NCBI GenBank assembly: GCA_002327405.1
Contig: DCVO01000094.1
Span: 519-21,444, forward strand
Source of the DNA: Thiobacillus sp. UBA2186
GTDB lineage: Bacteria > Pseudomonadota > Gammaproteobacteria > Burkholderiales > Thiobacillaceae
Direction of reading: 5' to 3'
Length of the DNA stretch: 20,926 bases
Shown one piece after another: positions 16,688 through 20,926 of this stretch (position 1 is the first letter of the stretch; every line of letters begins with the position of its first letter). The translations under genes were made by a program, and so were the position numbers. The notes under the pieces were generated by a model, which saw nothing but the letters and a program-made list of their open reading frames with translations, was not told the origin of the DNA and did no database searches.

Positions 16688-18029
16688 GATCGATCTCCAT
16701 GGCGGGTTTGCGCGGGGCGCCGACTATCGGTTGAGGGTCGAGCACGGCGACCGACAGCTTGTCGTCGGTCAGCAGCTTCGCGGCCGCTTTGACTTGGTCT
16801 GCCGTCACCGCCTTGAGCATGTCCACGCGTTTTTCCAGCAGGTCGAGCGGCAGGCCCAGCGTGGCCAGCTCGCCCAACTGCATGGCCTGATAGAACACGG
16901 AATCGCGCTGATAGACGTCGCCGGCGATGGCCTGCGCCTTGACGCGATTGAGCTCTTCCTCGCTCACGCCATCCTTCTGGATGCGGCGGATTTCCAGCCT
17001 GATCGCTTTTTCCAGTTCGGAGACACTCTTGCCCTCGCTGGGGACGCCTTCCAGGTAAAACATGCCCGGCCCGCGGTTGATGCCATCGTAGCCCGCCGCA
17101 ACATCAGCGGCGATCCGCTGCTCCTTGACCAGATGCTTGGTGAGCCGCGCCGAACCGTTGCCGCTCAGCACGCTCACCAGAACCTGCAGCGCCCAGGGCG
17201 TCGTGTCTTTCTCCACATCGCTCAGGCGCGGCGCGTGATAGCCCATCAACAGATAGGGCTGCTTGGCCGGCGCTTTCACGGTAATGCGCTTCTCGCCCCG
17301 CTGCGGCGGTTCCTCCTGGGGCTTGCGCAACGACAAGGGCTTGCCTGCCAGCGGGCCGAATTCCTTTTTCGCCAGCGCGATGACCTGCTGCGGGTTCACG
17401 TCGCCCGCCACTACCAGGGTGGCGTTGCCGGGCGCATACCAGCGGCCGTACCAGTCGCGCGCATCCTGCGGCACCATGTTCTGCAGATCATCCATCCAGC
17501 CGATGATGGGGCGACGGTAGGGATGGGCCTGGTAGGCAACGCTCATCAACTGTTCGTAGACAACGGCTTGCGGATCGTCTTCCGTGCGCAAGCGCCGCTC
17601 CTCCATCACCACCTGAATCTCCTTGGCGAAGGATTCATCCTTCAATTGCAGATTGGCCATGCGGTCCGCCTCCAGCTCGAACGCGATGGGCAGGCGGTCT
17701 TTCTGCAACTGCTGGAAATACACGGTGGCGTCGCGGTTGGTAAAGGCATTCTCGCGCCCGCCGGCAGCGGCGATGCGCTTGGAGAACTGGCCTTCCGGCA
17801 CTTTCTCGGTGCCCTTGAACATCATGTGCTCGAGCACGTGCGCGACGCCGGTGGCGCCGTTGTGCTCGTCCATGCTGCCCGCCTTGTACCAGAGCTGCGA
17901 GACGGCGACCGGTGCGCGGTGGTCTTCCTTGACGATGACGCGCAGGCCATTGTCCAGGCTGACGTCGGTCACGCCCGCCCCGGCGGGCGAGGCAATGAAA
18001 ATCAATAACAGTGCTGTCTTGAGGTGCAT
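16677..18029 (-). CDS. M16-family zinc metallopeptidase, catalytic subunit
   Basis: 450 residues from the ATG at 18029. A short signal peptide ends near AGA-G (about residue 18). The inverzincin motif is H64-V-L-E67-H68, with a downstream acidic helix (QVVMEERRLRTEDDP) supplying the third zinc ligand. The family strand FTNRDATVYFQQL is present. It is likely a periplasmic peptidase that degrades short or unfolded peptides; the substrate is unknown. A much longer in-frame reading to 18839 runs antisense through ftsY and has no signal peptide at its start, so it is rejected. It is divergent from ftsY across 78 bp and coupled to the non-catalytic M16 gene. Confidence 0.92.
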   Translation of the reverse strand: MHLKTALLLIFIASPAGAGVTDVSLDNGLRVIVKEDHRAPVAVSQLWYKAGSMDEHNGATGVAHVLEHMMFKGTEKVPEGQFSKRIAAAGGRENAFTNRDATVYFQQLQKDRLPIAFELEADRMANLQLKDESFAKEIQVVMEERRLRTEDDPQAVVYEQLMSVAYQAHPYRRPIIGWMDDLQNMVPQDARDWYGRWYAPGNATLVVAGDVNPQQVIALAKKEFGPLAGKPLSLRKPQEEPPQRGEKRITVKAPAKQPYLLMGYHAPRLSDVEKDTTPWALQVLVSVLSGNGSARLTKHLVKEQRIAADVAAGYDGINRGPGMFYLEGVPSEGKSVSELEKAIRLEIRRIQKDGVSEEELNRVKAQAIAGDVYQRDSVFYQAMQLGELATLGLPLDLLEKRVDMLKAVTADQVKAAAKLLTDDKLSVAVLDPQPIVGAPRKPAMEIDHAR

Positions 18030-18068
18030 GGGTATCCGAACCGTAAAAAAGGAATGTTGATGGGTGAA

Positions 18069-18077
18069 TGATAAAAT
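18069..18077 (+). promoter_or_regulatory. Extended -10 promoter for ftsY
   Basis: TGATAAAAT (TG, one base, then TAAAAT at 18072-18077) matches an extended -10 element. No good -35 box lies 17 bp upstream. The predicted start is near 18084, leaving a leader of about 24 nt to the ftsY GTG. Confidence 0.5.
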
Positions 18078-18107
18078 AGCGCCAACGTTTTCCTGACCAT
18101 AATTTTT

Positions 18108-19093
18108 GTGTTCGGTTTCTTTAAAGCCCCCTCTCCCGCCGACAAGCCCGCAGAACCGGAAAAAACCGCTTCCCGTCCGGGCTGGGCGCAGCGGCTGAAG
18201 GCCGGCCTCGCCAAAACACGCGAGAAGTTCGGCGGCCAGATCGCCGGGCTGTTCGGCGCCGGGCGCAAGATCGACGAGGCGCTGTACGAAGATCTCGAGG
18301 CCATCCTGCTTACGGCCGACGTCGGCGTGGACGCAACCGAGGCACTGCTCGAGCGCCTGCGCAAGCAGGTTGCCCGTGAACAGCTCTCCGATGCCTCCGC
18401 CCTCAGATCGGCCTTGGCCGACGCGTTGACCGACCTGCTCGCGCCGCTGGAAAAGCCGCTCGACACCTCCGGCGCCAAGCCTTTCATCATCATGCTCGCG
18501 GGCGTCAACGGCGCAGGCAAAACCACCAGCATCGGCAAACTCGCCAAGCTCTACCAGGGTGAGGGCAAATCGGTGCTGCTGGGGGCAGGCGACACTTTCC
18601 GCGCCGCCGCGCGCGAGCAGCTCCAGGTCTGGGGCGAGCGCAACAACGTCGCCGTAGTGAGCCAGGAAAAGGGCGACTCCGCCTCGGTGATTTTCGATGC
18701 GGTCAATGCCGCGCGCGCACGCGGCATCGACATCGTGCTGGCCGATACCGCCGGGCGGCTGCCGACCCAGTTGCACCTCATGGAGGAAATCAAGAAGGTC
18801 AAGCGCGTGATCCAGAAGCTGGATGCCACTGCGCCGCACGAAGTGCTGCTGGTGCTGGACGGCAACACCGGCCAGAACATGATCAACCAGGTCAAGGCCT
18901 TCGACGATGCGCTGGGTGTTACAGGTCTCATCGTGACCAAGCTCGACGGCACCGCCAAGGGCGGCGCGCTGGCGGCCATCGCCGCCGCGCGTCCCATCCC
19001 CGTGCGCTACATCGGCGTGGGCGAAGGTCTGGACGACCTCAAGCCTTTCGTCGCGCGCGAATACGTGGAAGCCCTCATAGGAGACGGCCAGGG

Positions 19094-19097
<4 letters not shown>
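18108..19097 (+). CDS. ftsY: Signal recognition particle receptor FtsY
   Basis: SRP receptor GTPase that docks ribosome-SRP complexes at the inner membrane for co-translational insertion. 329 residues with a short N-terminal A region (about 1-45), an N domain, then the G domain. G1 is GVNGAGKTT (132-140), DTAGR lies at 213-217 and TKLD at 277-280, followed by GTAKGG. The start is GTG at 18108, beginning FGFFK as relatives do; no Shine-Dalgarno is visible. Its stop overlaps ftsE by 4 bp (ATGA). The ftsYEX order is standard in proteobacteria. Confidence 0.96.
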
Positions 19098-19749
<652 letters not shown>

Positions 19750-19753
<4 letters not shown>

Positions 19754-20649
19754 GCAACTGGCTGGCACATCACTTCTCCTCGCTCGTCGATGCCTTGCGC
19801 CGCTTTCTGCGCACGCCTTTTGCCGCAGGATTCACCGCACTGGCCGTCGGCGTCGCCATTACCCTGCCGGTCGGCATGTATCTCGCGGTGATCAATCTCA
19901 ATCACCTGGCCGGCGACCTGCCCGCGCAGCCGGAAATCAGCCTTTTCCTTGCCGACAACGCCAGCCAGGGCGAGCGTGCTGCCATCAGGCAAAAGCTCGA
20001 AGCCCATCCTTCCATCGACCGGCGCCGCTTCGTTTCGCGCGATGACGCCCTGGAGCGCCTCAACGCCCAGGGGTTGGCCGACCTCACAGCCGGCCTGGAC
20101 AGGAACCCCTTGCCGGATGCCTGGGTGCTGACGCCCAAGCTGTCCAGCCCACGGGAAATGGAGGCTCTGCGCAAGGAACTGTCCGCCCTGCCGGGCGTGG
20201 AGAGCGTGCAAGCCGATAGTGTCTGGGCCGAACGCCTGCAAGCCCTGCTGGGTATCGGCCGTCAGATCGTGCTGCTGTTGACCACCCTGTTCGGGCTGGC
20301 CCTGATCGCCATCGCCAGCAACGCAATCCGTGCGCAAATTTTGGCGCGGCGCGAGGAAATCGAAGTCAGCCGGCTGATCGGGGCCACTGACCGCTACATC
20401 CGCCGTCCCTTCCTCTACTACGGCGCGCTGCAGGGCGCGACCGGCGCACTGGCCGCGCTGGGCATCCTGGCCCTGCTCGGTCTGGCACTGGATGCGCCCG
20501 TCAGCCAGCTCGCCACCCTGTATGGTTCGCCATTCCGGCTCGTTCCACTGGGTATCGTGGAAGTCGGCATGGTGCTCGGCGTCGCCACGTTGTTCAGCTG
20601 GCTGGGCGCCTGGGTTGCCGTCACCCGCACCTTGCGCAAATTCGACTAA
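19750..20649 (+). CDS. ftsX: Cell-division permease-like protein FtsX
   Basis: 299 residues. Four membrane segments (about 24-47, 173-196, 232-248, 275-296) flank a periplasmic domain (about 50-170) that binds hydrolase activators. FtsX-family residues EIEVSRLIGATDRYIRRPF lie in the cytoplasmic loop before the third segment. The ATG at 19750 overlaps the ftsE stop and is preferred over an upstream in-frame start inside ftsE. It is the last gene of the operon in the window. No terminator follows before the repeat element, and rpoH, often next in proteobacteria, is not seen here. Confidence 0.96.
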
Positions 20650-20723
20650 GCGGCTGAGCAGACAGCCTAGCAGCCTGTCGGACTTGAGGCTGATCTACTG
20701 CGCCGGTGGGAAGAGCGGTCCAT

Positions 20724-20783
20724 TTTTGGCTTGCGCCGAAACTCGCAAACTCGTTTTGGCCTGCGCCGAAACTCGCAAACTCG
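20724..20783. repeat. Tandem duplication of a 30-bp unit
   Basis: Two adjacent 30-bp copies (20724-20753 and 20754-20783), each TTTTGGCYTGCGCCGAAACTC followed by GCAAACTCG, differ at one base (T/C at the eighth position). They lie inside the 229-bp palindromic element, only on its left side. There is no spacer between copies. Confidence 0.9.
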
Positions 20784-20790
20784 TTTTCCC

Positions 20791-20831
20791 CGATTTCTCG
20801 TTGCATAGGCCCGCTATGCGCCTCGAAATCG
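20791..20831. repeat. Central hairpin of the palindromic element
   Basis: The outer arm CGATTTC (20791-20797) pairs with GAAATCG (20825-20831). The inner arm GCATAG (20803-20808) pairs with CTATGC (20814-20819) around a 5-nt loop GCCCG. A largely unpaired 5x5 internal loop separates the two. No T-run follows on either strand, so it is not a classic terminator. Confidence 0.7.
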
Positions 20832-20926
20832 TGAAAAACTGTCCTCGCTCTCCCACCCGGCTCGCTACGGTCGCTCAAGTCCGACATGCTGCTAGTCGAA
20901 TGGCCGGTTCCTGGCGTTGCCGGCCC

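Larger units (their letters stand above)
20667..20895. repeat. 229-bp palindromic MITE-like intergenic element
   Basis: The ends carry 22-bp inverted repeats (20667-20688 and 20874-20895) with one mismatch; the core is TGTCGGACTTGAG and its complement. Both ends include the palindrome CTAG, which could be part of the repeat or a 4-bp target duplication. Imperfect complementarity continues inward for about 60 bp on each side (ACCGCTCTTCCCACC-like on one arm, CTCGCTCTCCCACCC on the other). The centre holds a smaller hairpin (20791-20831). No transposase is encoded. A minus-strand 88-codon reading crosses it and ftsX but looks spurious. It lies 17 bp after the ftsX stop. The structure is directly visible; mobility is inference. 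Confidence 0.75.

Noticed and set aside
16686..18008. Plus-strand 440-codon reading
   Set aside because: Antisense shadow of the catalytic M16 peptidase, which has HVLEH and a signal peptide.
18030..18839. N-terminal extension of the catalytic M16 protein
   Set aside because: It is antisense to ftsY and would bury the signal peptide. The ATG at 18029 gives a normal secreted M16 protein.
20724..20783. Possible CRISPR repeat
   Set aside because: Only two directly abutting 30-bp copies with no spacer and no cas genes nearby.
20621..20887. Minus-strand 88-codon reading with a repeated NEFASFGA peptide
   Set aside because: It lies almost wholly inside the palindromic repeat and its C-terminal end runs antisense into ftsX. 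The peptide repeat merely mirrors the 30-bp DNA duplication.

Overview
The window is about 21 kb of GC-rich, gene-dense chromosomal DNA. Gene content and order point to a betaproteobacterium: ychF-pth-rplY-prs-tRNA-Gln-ispE-lolB-TPR lipoprotein on one side, and fdx-coaD-rsmD-M16 pair / ftsY-ftsE-ftsX on the other. Nitrosomonadales or Rhodocyclales seem plausible from general familiarity. The sequence alone does not settle the genus. Almost everything is housekeeping; no phage, IS transposase, CRISPR array or defence island is visible.

Layout. At the left edge, positions 1-26 (minus) are the 5' end of a tRNA-Tyr gene, preceded by a near-consensus sigma70 promoter that lies just past the ychF stop codon. 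Positions 79-5871 (minus) carry ychF, pth, rplY, prs, a tRNA-Gln, ispE, lolB and a SAM methyltransferase. Positions 5878-7617 (minus) encode a TPR lipoprotein. Positions 7650-11082 (minus) look like a metal (probably zinc) acquisition cluster: a small secreted CxxC protein resembling DUF2946, an outer-membrane beta-barrel, a ZnuA-type binding protein and a ZnuB-type permease. No ABC ATPase gene is present in the cluster. mutM (11131-11943) and a large dynamin-like GTPase (12037-14001) are on the plus strand and end at a bidirectional terminator. That terminator is shared with the convergent minus-strand block fdx-coaD-rsmD-M16-M16 (14071-18029). ftsY-ftsE-ftsX (18108-20649, plus) diverges from the M16 pair, with 4-bp ATGA overlaps between its genes.

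After ftsX, positions 20667-20895 hold a 229-bp non-coding palindromic element. It has 22-bp terminal inverted repeats, CTAG at both ends, an internal 30-bp tandem duplication and a central hairpin. It looks like a MITE or dispersed intergenic repeat and is the most unusual structure in the window.

How the parts fit: ychF, pth, rplY, the two tRNAs, mutM, rsmD and coaD serve translation, repair and cofactor supply. ispE and prs feed isoprenoid and nucleotide synthesis. lolB, the TPR lipoprotein, the barrel and the M16 pair belong to the envelope. FtsY targets membrane proteins, and FtsEX couples division to wall hydrolysis. I see no wholly new multi-gene system. The best candidates for new biology are the ATPase-less metal cluster with its two poorly known members, the dynamin-like GTPase with an altered P-loop, the methyltransferase with an atypical motif I, and the terminal repeat element.
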